Shown one piece after another: positions 27,681 to 37,635 of a DNA stretch of 64,000 bases. This DNA comes from Pseudomaricurvus alcaniphilus (GTDB lineage Bacteria; Pseudomonadota; Gammaproteobacteria; Pseudomonadales; Cellvibrionaceae): NCBI RefSeq assembly GCF_011440395.1, contig NZ_JAAOIX010000007.1, forward strand, positions 228,710 through 292,709, read 5' to 3'. The position numbers and the translations under genes were made by a program. Position 1 is the first letter of the stretch; each line of letters starts with the position of its first letter. The notes beneath the pieces were generated by a model. It was not told the DNA's origin. It did not search any database and saw nothing but the letters and a program-made list of their open reading frames with translations.

Positions 27681-28900
27681 AGCGGGCCCGCCTCACCGCT
27701 CACGGCGGCCTCGATCTGCGGCTCGCCGGCGTCCGGCTCCAGCTTGTGCAGGCGGTCGGTAAAGGCCCGCAGAGCCTGCAACGAGCCGCTAATATCGGGC
27801 AGCTTTGCCTCAATATTCTCCCCCGCCAGGCGGGCGAGCTCGGCGGCAATGCTGTTGGCCTCGGGCTGCAGCGGGAAAAATTGCCGCAACAGGTTTTCAG
27901 CCCGCTCCAGGCTGGCGCTGTAAACCACAGTTTCCTGGCGCAGCAGGGCAAGTTGCGCCTGCTCCAGGTTCAGGCGTACGTTCTGGCGCAGATACTGTTC
28001 GGCGTCCGGCGGTAGCAGCGGCGGCAGTGGCTGATCGTGGTGGCGAACCTTGACCTGGTCCCCCAGCTTCTGCATGGCGGCATTGAAGTTGTGGCGCAAC
28101 TTCTGCCACAAGCCAGTGCTGGCACTGGCCGTTATTGGTTCGACGGCCGCTATCGGTGACGGCTTTTCGGGCGGCAGCGGCTGCCTGGCAACCGGCAGTG
28201 CCGTCACCTGCTCAGCCAATGCCGATAACCGCAGATAGAGCCCGCTGCGATCAACCTGCGGCGCCAGTTTCAAGGCCGTCATATCTCGCGCCAATTGCCC
28301 GCGCACCTCAAACAACTCCAGGTCGTCGAGCTGCAGCAAGATGTTATCGGCGCTCTGCAGCAGTGCCAGCGCGCCGCTGCCGCTGCGCTCCATCAACAGG
28401 CGCTGGCCGGCGAGACGCAACAGGTACTCGGCTTCCGCCAACTGCCAGTCACTGCGGCTGGTGGTGGACATATTCTGTATCCGGTTGCCCTGGCGGGCAA
28501 CCTGGGCTTGCAGCGCTGCCAGGGTGTCGAGCCCCTCGTGCCACTGCCGGGGGTCGACTGTCTCCCGCGCCGCCAGGCGCTCGACCTGGCCTTTCAGGCT
28601 CTGCAAGGCACTCAACTGCTTCAGCTCCTGACGCAACTCATTTTGCACCGCCAGTTGCTGCTGCTGCCATTGCCAGCCGTAAAAACCCAACACCCCGCCG
28701 CCAATCAGCAACAGCACAACGAGGATAAACAGGAGGGCGGCCAGTTTGCCGCCCTTGCGCGGGGGCTCACTGGCTTTGGCTGCGGATTTGCCGCCCGCGC
28801 CGGGTTTGGCAGCCGCGGCAGATGCATTGGTCGCTGCTGGCGTGGAGGCCGGTTGGGCACCGGCCTTGTTTGCGTCTGCTGCCTTAGTGTCTGTTGTCAT
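27677..28900 (-). CDS. hemX: HemX (uroporphyrinogen-III C-methyltransferase-like membrane protein)
   Basis: 407 aa from the ATG at 28900 (MTTDTKAADANKAG). A Lys/Ala/Pro-rich cytoplasmic tail is followed by one transmembrane helix (LAALLFILVVLLLIGGGVLG, about residues 53-72) and then a long coiled-coil periplasmic region with QQQLAVQNELRQELKQL. HemX proteins carry no methyltransferase active site despite the old name and probably form a membrane scaffold with HemY. The ribosome site AGGTAAGGA overlaps the hemD stop. Confidence 0.9.
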   Translation of the reverse strand: MTTDTKAADANKAGAQPASTPAATNASAAAAKPGAGGKSAAKASEPPRKGGKLAALLFILVVLLLIGGGVLGFYGWQWQQQQLAVQNELRQELKQLSALQSLKGQVERLAARETVDPRQWHEGLDTLAALQAQVARQGNRIQNMSTTSRSDWQLAEAEYLLRLAGQRLLMERSGSGALALLQSADNILLQLDDLELFEVRGQLARDMTALKLAPQVDRSGLYLRLSALAEQVTALPVARQPLPPEKPSPIAAVEPITASASTGLWQKLRHNFNAAMQKLGDQVKVRHHDQPLPPLLPPDAEQYLRQNVRLNLEQAQLALLRQETVVYSASLERAENLLRQFFPLQPEANSIAAELARLAGENIEAKLPDISGSLQALRAFTDRLHKLEPDAGEPQIEAAVSGEAGPL

Positions 28901-28907
28901 AGATTCC

Positions 28908-29714
28908 TTACCTGGTGTTTTGCCAATCCAGCAATGCCTGCAACATACTTGCGTCAGAGGCATTGACAGCCATTATTACATTCCTGAAACCCAGTTCCCG
29001 CGCCTGCTTTGCCACCCTCTCGCCGGGCACCAGCAGCGGCAGTTGTAACCATCTGCCGGGGTCCTGTCCAGTTTCATTGCCGGCGGCGCTGAGCAGCTGC
29101 CACAGATTGTGCAGGGTTTCGCCGCTGTGCACCGTGGTGATGTCGTCCCCCGCACCCCAGTCCAGGCGCCGCAATGCCGCGCCGGCGGCGGCCGGCAAGC
29201 GGCGCTGGTAGAGCTCACAGTAATCCACCCGGGCACCCCGCTGTGCCAGGCTATCGGCCAGCAAGGGGCGACCTCCGGCACCGCGAAAGATCAATACCCG
29301 TTGCTGCTGTAACGCCTGCAGTGCCGGCAAACGCAGCAATTCTTCCGAGTTCATACTGCCGCCCGCAGCGACAACATTCAATCCCCGGTTTTGCAAGAGC
29401 GCAGCAGTAGCAGAGCCCACTGCATAAAATTGCAAACCGAGGGGCAGCTGCGGCCAGTATTGATCGATCCAGTCACTGCCGTATTGGGCCGCATTTTGAC
29501 TGACGAAAATACCGTGCTGGTAGACATCCAGCTGTAAAATCCGCGCCTTGATGGCTTCCACTGCGGCGCTGCCCGGCTGCTCGAACGGGACTATTTCCAG
29601 CAGCGCAATGGCCACGGTGGTGGCACCCTCGGCCTCCAGCAGGCGCTGCCATTTGCCGGCCTGTTGCGCGGGGCGGGTTACCAGCAGGCGCAAGCCGGCG
29701 AGGGCAGACGTCAC
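28908..29714 (-). CDS. hemD: Uroporphyrinogen-III synthase
   Basis: 268 aa from a GTG at 29714, one base past the hemC stop. LRLLVTRPAQQAGKWQRLLEAEGA, followed by the P--EI-P motif, is the HemD opening, and IFVSQNAAQYG, AVGSATAALL, RVLIFRGAGGRPLLADSL and the Y-R stretch complete the fold. It closes and rearranges hydroxymethylbilane to uroporphyrinogen III. The start is not certain: the frame extends upstream inside hemC, but family similarity begins only after the GTG. Confidence 0.93.
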   Translation of the reverse strand: MTSALAGLRLLVTRPAQQAGKWQRLLEAEGATTVAIALLEIVPFEQPGSAAVEAIKARILQLDVYQHGIFVSQNAAQYGSDWIDQYWPQLPLGLQFYAVGSATAALLQNRGLNVVAAGGSMNSEELLRLPALQALQQQRVLIFRGAGGRPLLADSLAQRGARVDYCELYQRRLPAAAGAALRRLDWGAGDDITTVHSGETLHNLWQLLSAAGNETGQDPGRWLQLPLLVPGERVAKQARELGFRNVIMAVNASDASMLQALLDWQNTR

Positions 29715-29715
29715 G

Positions 29716-30657
29716 TCAATGGGCGTCCGTGTTGCGGTAAACCTGCGCCAGTATCTCCGCCGCACCGGCGCGCAGCAGTTTTTCCGCCAGCGCGACGCCC
29801 AACCTTTCCGCCTCTACCTGGGGCCCGCGCACCTCATCTTCCAGCATCTGCGCACCGTCCGGGCTGCCGACCAGGCCGCGCAACCACAACTGGCCATCGC
29901 TCTCGAGCACCGCAAAACAACCGATGGGCACCTGGCAGCCACCTTCCAGGCGCCGGTTCATAGCCCGCTCGGCCAGCACTTGCGGGGCGGTGGTCGGGCA
30001 GTGCAGCGGTGTCAGCAGCTGCCGGGTAGAGGTGTCGTCGACGCGGGTTTCGATGCCGACTGCGCCCTGGCCACCGGCGGGCAAGCAGAACTCCGGGGCG
30101 ATGCGCTCGCGAATGCGAGCCGCCATACCCAGGCGCAGCAAGCCGGCACAGGCGAGAATAATGGCATCGTATTCGCCGTCATCGAGCTTTTGCAAACGGG
30201 TATTGACGTTGCCGCGCAGAAACCGAATGGTTAAATCCGGCCGCTTCGCCAGCAACTGGCACTGCCGCCGCAAACTGGATGTGCCCACCACACTGCCCGC
30301 CGGCAACTCGGCCAGACTGGCAAAGCGATTGCTGACCAGGGCGTCCCGGGGGTCCTCCCGCGGACAGATCACACTCAGCCCCAGCCCCTCGGGAAATTCC
30401 ATCGGCACATCTTTCATGGAGTGCACGGCAATATCAGCGGTGTCGTTGAGCAGGGCGTGCTCCAGCTCCTTGACGAACAGGCCCTTGCCGCCCACTTTCG
30501 CCAGTGGCACATCGAGAATTTTATCGCCTCGACTGACCATGGGCACCAGTTCTACCTGTAACCCGGGGTGGTGGCGCTGCAGTTCGGACCGTACATATTC
30601 CGCCTGCCAGAGGGCGAGGGCACTTTTTCGGGTCGCGATGCGCAGGGTTTTGCTCAT
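29716..30657 (-). CDS. hemC: Porphobilinogen deaminase (hydroxymethylbilane synthase)
   Basis: 313 aa. Polymerises four porphobilinogens. [17 protein letters not shown] and [27 protein letters not shown] are shown by [11 protein letters not shown] and [24 protein letters not shown] is substrate-binding, and [12 protein letters not shown] holds the Cys to which the dipyrromethane cofactor attaches. First gene of the haem operon, directly after algR on the same strand with a 161-bp gap. Confidence 0.97.
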   Translation of the reverse strand: MSKTLRIATRKSALALWQAEYVRSELQRHHPGLQVELVPMVSRGDKILDVPLAKVGGKGLFVKELEHALLNDTADIAVHSMKDVPMEFPEGLGLSVICPREDPRDALVSNRFASLAELPAGSVVGTSSLRRQCQLLAKRPDLTIRFLRGNVNTRLQKLDDGEYDAIILACAGLLRLGMAARIRERIAPEFCLPAGGQGAVGIETRVDDTSTRQLLTPLHCPTTAPQVLAERAMNRRLEGGCQVPIGCFAVLESDGQLWLRGLVGSPDGAQMLEDEVRGPQVEAERLGVALAEKLLRAGAAEILAQVYRNTDAH

Positions 30658-30818
30658 GGTTACACTCGGGAATCAGCCTGGTGGGTTACGGTGCTTGCGT
30701 TTGGGCAACGCTGCTTACAGTGGTGCCGGCGCGAGACGATAATCGACGCCAAGCGGATAATACCAGAGCCTCGCGGGAACATCTGCCCTGGATTGCAGCA
30801 GTTTTGCCGGCCTGTACC

Positions 30819-31583
30819 TCAGAGTCGGTTGAGCAATTCCCGCAGCCGGCTGACGTGACGACGACTGACCTGGGGCTGCAAATCCGTACCGGCGAGGCGC
30901 AGGTAGTATTGACCGCCGCTGCCTTTCTCCATGGCCTCGATGCGCTTCACCGGTACCAGCGCATTGCGGTGAATGCGCACAAAACGCTGGCCAAATTCGG
31001 TCTCCAGTTCCTTCAGGCTCTCGTCGATCAGGGTTTCGCCCTGGGCGTGGAACACCGTCACATACTTCTGGTCCGCGGCAAAGTAATAGATCTGCTGCAG
31101 CGGGATCAATTCCACACCGCCGCGACTGCGCGCACTGATGTGCTCGCGGCCCGCGGCGGGCAGTGGCTGGCCATGCAACGCCTGGCGCTGGGCCTTGTTC
31201 GGACTGCGGGCTTTCGCCAGCGCCGCCAGCAGTTGCGGCTTGCGCACCGGCTTCAGCAGGTAGTCCACCGCATTGACACCGAAGGCATCCAGTGCGTGCT
31301 GGTCATAGGCGGTACAGAAAATAACCGCCGGCGCGTCCTCCATGGCCGCCAACTGGCGCGCGGCCTGCAAGCCACTTTCCCCGGGCATATGAATATCCAG
31401 CAGCACGATATCCGGGTCTTCCCGCAGCACTGCCGCCAGCGCCTGCTCGGTATTTGCCGCCTCCGCCACCACCCGGTAGCCGGGTTCATCCGCCAGCATC
31501 CGCAGCAGGCGCTGCCGCGCCAGCGACTCATCATCTACGACTACGATATCCATAACTGCGATATCCTTAGCTACGACATCCAT
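30819..31583 (-). CDS. algR: LytTR-family response regulator AlgR
   Basis: 254 aa. The receiver domain has VVDDE, phosphoacceptor Asp in IVLLDIHMPGESG and the Lys in LLKPVRK. The C-terminal LytTR DNA-binding domain has IYYFAADQKYVTVF and RFVRIHRNALV. In Pseudomonas AlgR controls alginate, type IV pili and virulence with AlgZ/FimS. The ATG at 31583 was chosen because GAGGAGG (31591-31597) sits 7 nt upstream. This adds ten residues before the MDIVVVDDES where other AlgR proteins start. The start overlaps the algZ stop by 13 nt. Confidence 0.93.
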   Translation of the reverse strand: MDVVAKDIAVMDIVVVDDESLARQRLLRMLADEPGYRVVAEAANTEQALAAVLREDPDIVLLDIHMPGESGLQAARQLAAMEDAPAVIFCTAYDQHALDAFGVNAVDYLLKPVRKPQLLAALAKARSPNKAQRQALHGQPLPAAGREHISARSRGGVELIPLQQIYYFAADQKYVTVFHAQGETLIDESLKELETEFGQRFVRIHRNALVPVKRIEAMEKGSGGQYYLRLAGTDLQPQVSRRHVSRLRELLNRL

Positions 31584-32713
31584 GGGCTTGCCTCCTCAGG
31601 CGCTGGACAGGCCAGGGTTACCGCGAAGTGCCCGGCTTCCACAGCGGTGTGCAAGTGCGCGTCGCTGCCGTACCAGGCCTGCAGGCGGTGCTCGATATTC
31701 TGCAGCGCCATCTGATTTCCCTCCGTTTTCTCCGCCGCTGGTTGCCGTTCCGGCAGGGGATTGCACACCCGCATCAACAGCCGCCTGCTGGCCAAGCGCT
31801 GCTCCAGCTCAATACTAACAGTCACCGTGCCACCACTAACCCGGGGTGCGATGCCGTGCTGGATAGCGTTTTCCAGCAGTGGCTGCAGCAGCAGGCTCGG
31901 TATACGCAACAGGTCCAGCTCGGCCTGCACCGCGGGACTCAATTGCCAGTCCACCTGCAGCCGCCCCTCCAGCCGCACCGCTTCGATGGCGAGATACTGG
32001 CGACAGAGAGCCAGTTCGTCGCCCAAACTGACCAGGTCGGGCTCTTTCAGGCTGGCGCGAAACAGGCTGCAGAGATCTTCCAGCAAGCGCTCGGCAGTAT
32101 CCGGGTCAGTGGCAATCAGGCTGGCAATACTGTTCATGCTGTTGAACAGGAAGTGCGGCCGAATGCGGGCCTGTAACGCCCGGATGCGCGCCTGTAATTC
32201 GGCCTTTTGCTGATTGTTCCACTGCTGCTGTACATACAGGTAGCGCAGCACCACGCCGCCGAAGATAGCCGCCAGCATCAAGTTGGCTGCCAAGGTGTAG
32301 AGAATGTCGCGCCACTCGAGCGCCAGCAGCCAGCCGCCGACGCTGGAGCAGAGGGCCGTCACGGCCAATACCAGGGCAAAACACAAGCCGCCCGCAAAGC
32401 CGGTTTGCAGCCGCGCCAGCCACAGGCGCAGGGGACAGAGCAGCGCCGCACTGAGCAGGACTATCCACTGGATAAGGAAGGAGCGCAAGCCCAGTTGTTG
32501 CCAGTTAAACTGCGCCAGGCCGGAGCTGGCCAGGGTCAGGGCCAGGGCCAGTAGCTCCCCCAGCATGACCAGCAGAAAGGCCGCCTGCAGGGTGCAGATA
32601 TCGGGTAAAAAGGGTGCCCGTAACGGTGCCTGCGCCAGGGGCGCGGACACGACAGGGGCAATTTCGGATTTCCTTTGCACGCCGATGCTTTTCCAGGTTA
32701 AAGACAATGACAA
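31571..32713 (-). CDS. algZ: LytS-type sensor histidine kinase AlgZ/FimS
   Basis: 380 aa. Several N-terminal transmembrane helices (about residues 42-155) are followed by the His_kinase domain with RPHFLFNSMNSIASLI and the PSLLLQPLLENAIQHGI N-box, typical of LytS/AlgZ kinases that pair with LytTR regulators. The G-boxes are short, as is usual in this family. The reported start is a TTG at 32713. A GTG at 32680 with GGAAAAG upstream is a plausible alternative, because an AT-rich TATTATAAC lies only a few bases before the TTG. algZ-algR is divergent from argH, exactly the Pseudomonas arrangement. Confidence 0.9.
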   Translation of the reverse strand: MSLSLTWKSIGVQRKSEIAPVVSAPLAQAPLRAPFLPDICTLQAAFLLVMLGELLALALTLASSGLAQFNWQQLGLRSFLIQWIVLLSAALLCPLRLWLARLQTGFAGGLCFALVLAVTALCSSVGGWLLALEWRDILYTLAANLMLAAIFGGVVLRYLYVQQQWNNQQKAELQARIRALQARIRPHFLFNSMNSIASLIATDPDTAERLLEDLCSLFRASLKEPDLVSLGDELALCRQYLAIEAVRLEGRLQVDWQLSPAVQAELDLLRIPSLLLQPLLENAIQHGIAPRVSGGTVTVSIELEQRLASRRLLMRVCNPLPERQPAAEKTEGNQMALQNIEHRLQAWYGSDAHLHTAVEAGHFAVTLACPAPEEASPWMS

Positions 32714-32923
32714 TCGGGGTTATAATAGTAGTCTTTGGTCGATAGATGCACGCGGCAAACCGTCGCACCTCTGTCCTGAGAGTCCCTGCTGAATGCAGTC
32801 ATGCTGTATTTATGGGCTCCCTCCACAGCGAGACCCTGGTATATTTTCCTCGAATTGACCAGAGACTCCCTAAGCATTGACCATGCAGGCCAATAGTCCA
32901 GTAAACCACCGGGAAATAATCCA

Positions 32924-34321
32924 ATGAGCCAGGATGAGAAAACCAATCAGCAATGGGGCGGTCGCTTCAGTGAAGCCACCGACGCCTTTGTGCAGCGCTT
33001 TACCGCTTCCATTCAGTTCGATCAACGCCTCTACCGCCACGACATCGAAGGCTCCATTGCCCACGCCACCATGCTGGCCAGTGCCGGGGTGCTCTCCAAC
33101 AGCGAGCGCGACACCATCATCGACGGCTTGCAAGCGGTTCGCGCCGATATAGAAAATGGCAGCATGCAGTGGTCGATCGCGCTGGAAGATGTGCACATGA
33201 ACGTCGAGTCTGCACTGACCGACAAAATCGGGATCACCGGCAAGAAGTTGCACACCGGGCGCTCGCGCAACGACCAGGTCGCCACCGATATCCGCCTCTG
33301 GCTGCGCGAGGAAATCGATCTTATCGGGCTCGAACTGACCCGCCTGCAGCGCGGCCTCGCCACCCTGGCCGGCGACGAAGCCGCCACCATCATGCCGGGT
33401 TTTACCCATCTGCAAACCGCCCAGCCAGTGACCTTCGGTCACCATTTGCTGGCCTGGAACGAAATGCTGGAGCGCGATTACGGCCGCCTGCAGGACTGCC
33501 GCAAGCGCCTCAACCAGTCACCGTTGGGTGCCGCCGCCCTGGCCGGCACCACCTACCCCATCGACCGCCAGCTGACCGCGTCGCTGCTCAACTTTGACCA
33601 GCCCACCCGCAACAGCCTGGATTCGGTTTCCGACCGGGATTTTGCCATCGAGTTTTGTGCCTTTGCCAGCCTGTTGCTGACCCATATGTCGCGCATGTCG
33701 GAGGAGCTGATACTGTGGACCTCCGCGCAGTTTAATTTTATCAACCTGCCGGATCGCTTCTGTACCGGTTCATCGATTATGCCGCAGAAGAAAAACCCGG
33801 ACGTGCCGGAACTGGTGCGCGGCAAGACCGGCCGCGTCAACGGCCACCTGATCAGCCTGCTGACCCTGATGAAATCGCAGCCGCTGGCCTACAACAAGGA
33901 CAACCAGGAAGACAAGGAGCCGCTGTTCGACAGTGTCGACACCGTCAAGGACTGCCTGCGCGCCTTCGCCGATATGATCCCGGCCTTACAGGCCAAGCGC
34001 GAGGTCATGCTGGAAGCTGCCCGGCGCGGCTTCTCCACCGCCACTGACCTGGCCGACTACCTGGTGCGCAAGGGCGTCGCCTTTCGCGATGCCCACGAGA
34101 TTGTCGGCAAATCGGTGGCCTTCGGCCTGCAGCAAGAGCGGGACCTGTCCGACATGACCCTGGCGGAACTGCGGCAGTTTTCCGAGCAGATCGACGCCGA
34201 CGTATTTGAGGTCCTGACCCTGGAGGGCTCCGTCGCCGCCCGCGACCACATCGGCGGCACCGCCCCGGCCCAGGTGCGGGCTGCAGCCCGGGCGGTGCTG
34301 GAGGGCTTGAAGAGCCGTTAA
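32924..34321 (+). CDS. argH: Argininosuccinate lyase
   Basis: 465 aa. Final step of arginine synthesis. [19 protein letters not shown] opens the protein, [13 protein letters not shown] and [13 protein letters not shown] are substrate-binding, and [12 protein letters not shown] is the fumarase/lyase signature with the catalytic loop Ser. Cytoplasmic tetramer. Divergent from algZ across about 210 bp. Confidence 0.98.
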   Translation: MSQDEKTNQQWGGRFSEATDAFVQRFTASIQFDQRLYRHDIEGSIAHATMLASAGVLSNSERDTIIDGLQAVRADIENGSMQWSIALEDVHMNVESALTDKIGITGKKLHTGRSRNDQVATDIRLWLREEIDLIGLELTRLQRGLATLAGDEAATIMPGFTHLQTAQPVTFGHHLLAWNEMLERDYGRLQDCRKRLNQSPLGAAALAGTTYPIDRQLTASLLNFDQPTRNSLDSVSDRDFAIEFCAFASLLLTHMSRMSEELILWTSAQFNFINLPDRFCTGSSIMPQKKNPDVPELVRGKTGRVNGHLISLLTLMKSQPLAYNKDNQEDKEPLFDSVDTVKDCLRAFADMIPALQAKREVMLEAARRGFSTATDLADYLVRKGVAFRDAHEIVGKSVAFGLQQERDLSDMTLAELRQFSEQIDADVFEVLTLEGSVAARDHIGGTAPAQVRAAARAVLEGLKSR

Positions 34322-34447
34322 CTGGCGGTTGATCTGCAGCGGCTCCGCCCATTGGCGGGGCAGGCTGCGGGCGGGCGCCAGATCTGACAAGCGGGTATTG
34401 TTTATCTACACTTAAGGGTATCGCACTCCCGAACCGATGCCACCTCG

Positions 34448-37300
34448 ATGCCCAACCCAGACCAATCCGAGCTCCCGCCGCCGCCCACTGCTGTGGCCGA
34501 AGACCGCAATGCCCTGGGTATCGAGCCGCAACAGCTGCGCGAATTACGGCGCCGCTTCCTGCACATCAATCAACTGCGACTGGAACGCACCCGCCAGAGC
34601 CTGGCGCCGCGCCAGCGCCTGATTCTCGACCTGTTGCCACTGCTACTGCACGTCAATCACCCGGCACTGCCCGGTTATATCAGCCAGGCCACCGCTGCCG
34701 GTTTACATCACTACAAACCCGGCAAAGTGATCCTGCGGGCAGCCCGGCAACTGACTCGCAGCTTTACCTATTCAGCCTTGCAAACCGGTCGCCAGGACAT
34801 TCAAGCCCTGTACGTAATGGGCAGCGTCGGCACCATCGGCCAGAGCCGCGGCAGCGACCTGGATATCTGGGTCTGCCACAGCCCCGGCCTGGCCCCTGTT
34901 GCGCTGGCGGAGCTGCAAAAAAAATGCGCGCGCATCAGCGACTGGTGCCTGCAGCGCAACCTCGAAGTGTGCTTTTTCCCCATGGATTGTGACCAGTTCC
35001 GCAGCGGTGCCAGTGTCCCGCTGTCGGCGGAATCCAGCGGCAGCGCCCAGCACGGTTTGCTGCTGGACGAGTTCTATCGCAGTGCCATTCACCTCGGTGG
35101 TCGCTACCCCCTGTGGTGGTTCGTACCGGCGCAGCAAGAGGCCAATTACCACCGCTACAGCAGCGAGCTGCTGCACAAGCGCTTTATCCGCAACACCGAG
35201 GTGATCGACTTCGGCATACCCCGCATTCCCGCCGCCGAGTACATCAGCGCCGCCATCTGGCAGCTCTACAAAGGCATCCACTCGCCCTATAAATCGGTGC
35301 TGAAGCTGGCGCTGCTGGAAGTCTACGCAGCGCAGTATCCAGACACCGGCTTGTTGTCGTCCCGGTTCAAGCAGCGGGTCGAGGACGGTTGCGACGACGT
35401 CGACCAGCTCGACCCCTATCTGCTGGTGTACGAAGCGGTGGAAGGTTACATGCTGGCGCAAAAAGCCGATCAGCGGTTGCAACTGGTGCGCCGCTGCCTC
35501 TATTTCAAAGTCGACCAGCCACTGTCGCGTCGCCCCGCAGCGGCGCCGCTGTCCTGGCAGCGGCAACAGCTGCAACAGCTGGTGGACAACTGGCACTGGG
35601 ATCGCCAGCAACTGCAGTTACTCGACAGCCGCCGGCAGTGGAAAACCGCCCGGGTCGCCGGCGAGCGCCAGCAACTGGTGACAGAGTTATTGCGCAGTTA
35701 TCGCAACCTGTCCGGCTTTGTGCGCAGCAGCCACACCCGGTTGCCCCGGATCGAGAACGAAATCGCGCTGCTCGGGCGCAAGCTCTACGCCGCTTTCGAG
35801 CGCAAGGCGGGCAAGATAGAGTGGATCAACCCGGACATCGCCCCGGATCTGGGTGAAGCCTACCTGACCCTGGAGCAGAGCGGCAGCAACCAGCACCGGC
35901 AGTGGCAGTTACTGAACCAGCCACCCGGCAGGGAGGCCGATGCGGTGCAACTAAAGTCCAGCGTATCGGCCCTCGAGCTGATCGTCTGGGCCTACTGCAA
36001 CCAGGTGCTGGCGCCCCAAACCCAGAGCTGGCTGCAGAGCCCAGCGACAGGCGCCTACCCGTTAGGTGGCTTCTACCAGGCCCTGCGCCAGTGGTTGGCA
36101 CTGCCACTCGCCGCAGCACCACACGCAGCCTTTGCCCACAAACCGGTGGCCACCTCCATCATGCTGGTGGTCAATTTGTACGACCCGCCGCGGCTCGACT
36201 CCCTCGGCGCCGAGCTGGAGCTGGACCCACTCAATTTCGGCAACCAGTGCCAGAGCCTGGTGAATGATGCCCATATCATTGTCCACAACTCCTGGAACGA
36301 GGTGTATGTGCACTCCTATGTCAGCCGCGGGCTGGAGTCCGTGTTGGCGGAGTATTTGCGCCAGATGCCGCCGGGCAGCCGGCGTCAGGACCTGAAGCTG
36401 ACGGTGTTTTGCCGCGAGGGCAGTATGGCCACCCAGTTGCAGCGGCGCCTGCAGGGCCTGGTCAATCAGTTGCAACAGTGCTTTTACCGCCCCGGCAGCA
36501 GCGCCAGTGCGCGCTTTGTGCTGGCCAATGGCGGCACTTTCAGTTGCTGGCAGTTCATTGACCGGCAGCTGCGGGTGCAGCAACTGGCCGACCTCACCCA
36601 ATTGCTGGACTTTCTCGGGGAGCCCCAGGCGCAACTCAGCGCCATCCACTTCGATCAGTACACCCTGGCGCAACACCCGCTCGCGGTATTTGCCCGGCTA
36701 CCTGCCAGCAGCGCAATCCAGATTGGCTACCGGCCACTGGGGCAGCGAGCGGAGCTCTACGTGCTGGATGAAAAGGGCTCGCTGTTTTACGCCGATGCCT
36801 ATTACTACAGCGAAGCCTCGCTACTGCGCCCCCTGCATCAGTTTATCCGCAATGTTATTGCACGGGAAAACCTGACCGCCGCCACCGACGGTCCACTGGG
36901 CATCTACCCGGTGGAGTTTTACCGACTGCAGCAACGACCCGCCGACGCCGGCTACACTAACGAACGGCGGGATGTCATCAACGATGTAGACTCTCTGGAT
37001 TTTTTTAACATCCAGGTGATTGTGGACAGCGATCCCTTCGACCAGCTGCACTACACTATCTACTGCGATCAAAGGGAGTTCCACCAGTCCGAGCTGGGCG
37101 CCGAGCTGTTCTCCCAGGTGGCCAGCCATATCCTCAGCCAACGGGCACCGGGCGAAATCTACCCCTGTTACATTACCGATCTCGACCTGTCCCACTGCGG
37201 CCAGCGCCTGTTTGGCAACCAGCCCTTGCAAATCTCCCATTACCTGCGCCTCAAGACCGACATCGAACGCCAACTCAACCACGCCATGCAGCAAGGCTAA
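34448..37300 (+). CDS. cyaA: Class I adenylate cyclase
   Basis: 950 aa, close to Pseudomonas CyaA. The N-terminal nucleotidyltransferase-like catalytic half contains GSVGTIGQSRGSDLDIWVCH (about residues 125-144), with Gly-Ser and the metal-binding Asp pair, and HLGGRYPLWWFVP. The C-terminal regulatory half contains VHNSWNEVYVH and SLDFFNIQVIVD. Makes cAMP from ATP. The ATG is at 34448; upstream is a 126-bp gap with a short CGCC/GGCG hairpin. Confidence 0.95.
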   Translation: MPNPDQSELPPPPTAVAEDRNALGIEPQQLRELRRRFLHINQLRLERTRQSLAPRQRLILDLLPLLLHVNHPALPGYISQATAAGLHHYKPGKVILRAARQLTRSFTYSALQTGRQDIQALYVMGSVGTIGQSRGSDLDIWVCHSPGLAPVALAELQKKCARISDWCLQRNLEVCFFPMDCDQFRSGASVPLSAESSGSAQHGLLLDEFYRSAIHLGGRYPLWWFVPAQQEANYHRYSSELLHKRFIRNTEVIDFGIPRIPAAEYISAAIWQLYKGIHSPYKSVLKLALLEVYAAQYPDTGLLSSRFKQRVEDGCDDVDQLDPYLLVYEAVEGYMLAQKADQRLQLVRRCLYFKVDQPLSRRPAAAPLSWQRQQLQQLVDNWHWDRQQLQLLDSRRQWKTARVAGERQQLVTELLRSYRNLSGFVRSSHTRLPRIENEIALLGRKLYAAFERKAGKIEWINPDIAPDLGEAYLTLEQSGSNQHRQWQLLNQPPGREADAVQLKSSVSALELIVWAYCNQVLAPQTQSWLQSPATGAYPLGGFYQALRQWLALPLAAAPHAAFAHKPVATSIMLVVNLYDPPRLDSLGAELELDPLNFGNQCQSLVNDAHIIVHNSWNEVYVHSYVSRGLESVLAEYLRQMPPGSRRQDLKLTVFCREGSMATQLQRRLQGLVNQLQQCFYRPGSSASARFVLANGGTFSCWQFIDRQLRVQQLADLTQLLDFLGEPQAQLSAIHFDQYTLAQHPLAVFARLPASSAIQIGYRPLGQRAELYVLDEKGSLFYADAYYYSEASLLRPLHQFIRNVIARENLTAATDGPLGIYPVEFYRLQQRPADAGYTNERRDVINDVDSLDFFNIQVIVDSDPFDQLHYTIYCDQREFHQSELGAELFSQVASHILSQRAPGEIYPCYITDLDLSHCGQRLFGNQPLQISHYLRLKTDIERQLNHAMQQG

Positions 37301-37454
37301 GTCCGGCAACTGGCGCAGCAAAGCCGGCAACTACCGAGCTGGCAGGCAATTCCGCAACAAAATCGCTCCCGCGCTGGCTGGCGCTGGCACCCATGGTCTA
37401 TCCCCCGGTATACTTGCGGGCTTGATTATCCATAGATTCCGCACCGGAGACCCC

Positions 37455-37577
37455 ATGCGACTCATTGCCCTAGTTCTGTTTACCTCGCTGCTGGCCCTGG
37501 GAGTTGCTGCCTGCGGCCAGAAGGGCCCGCTGTATCTGCCACAACCGGCCGAGCAACCACAGGAACAGAAGGGCTGA
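37455..37577 (+). CDS. lptM: LPS translocon maturation chaperone LptM (small lipoprotein)
   Basis: 40 aa. The signal peptide MRLIALVLFTSLLALGVAAC ends in a lipobox (VAAC, Cys20) and is followed by the strongly conserved GQKGPLYLP. LptM assists LptD/LptE disulfide maturation at the outer membrane. It precedes lysA as in pseudomonads (lppL). Embedded in a longer unrelated open frame; the lipoprotein ATG at 37455 is the real start. No cyaY was found beside it, although cyaY often accompanies this gene. Confidence 0.88.
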   Translation: MRLIALVLFTSLLALGVAACGQKGPLYLPQPAEQPQEQKG

Positions 37578-37635
37578 GCCGAGCCTACCGCCCGCTCCGC
37601 TGAGTTTACCCGCCATTTATTGACCCGAGTTATTC

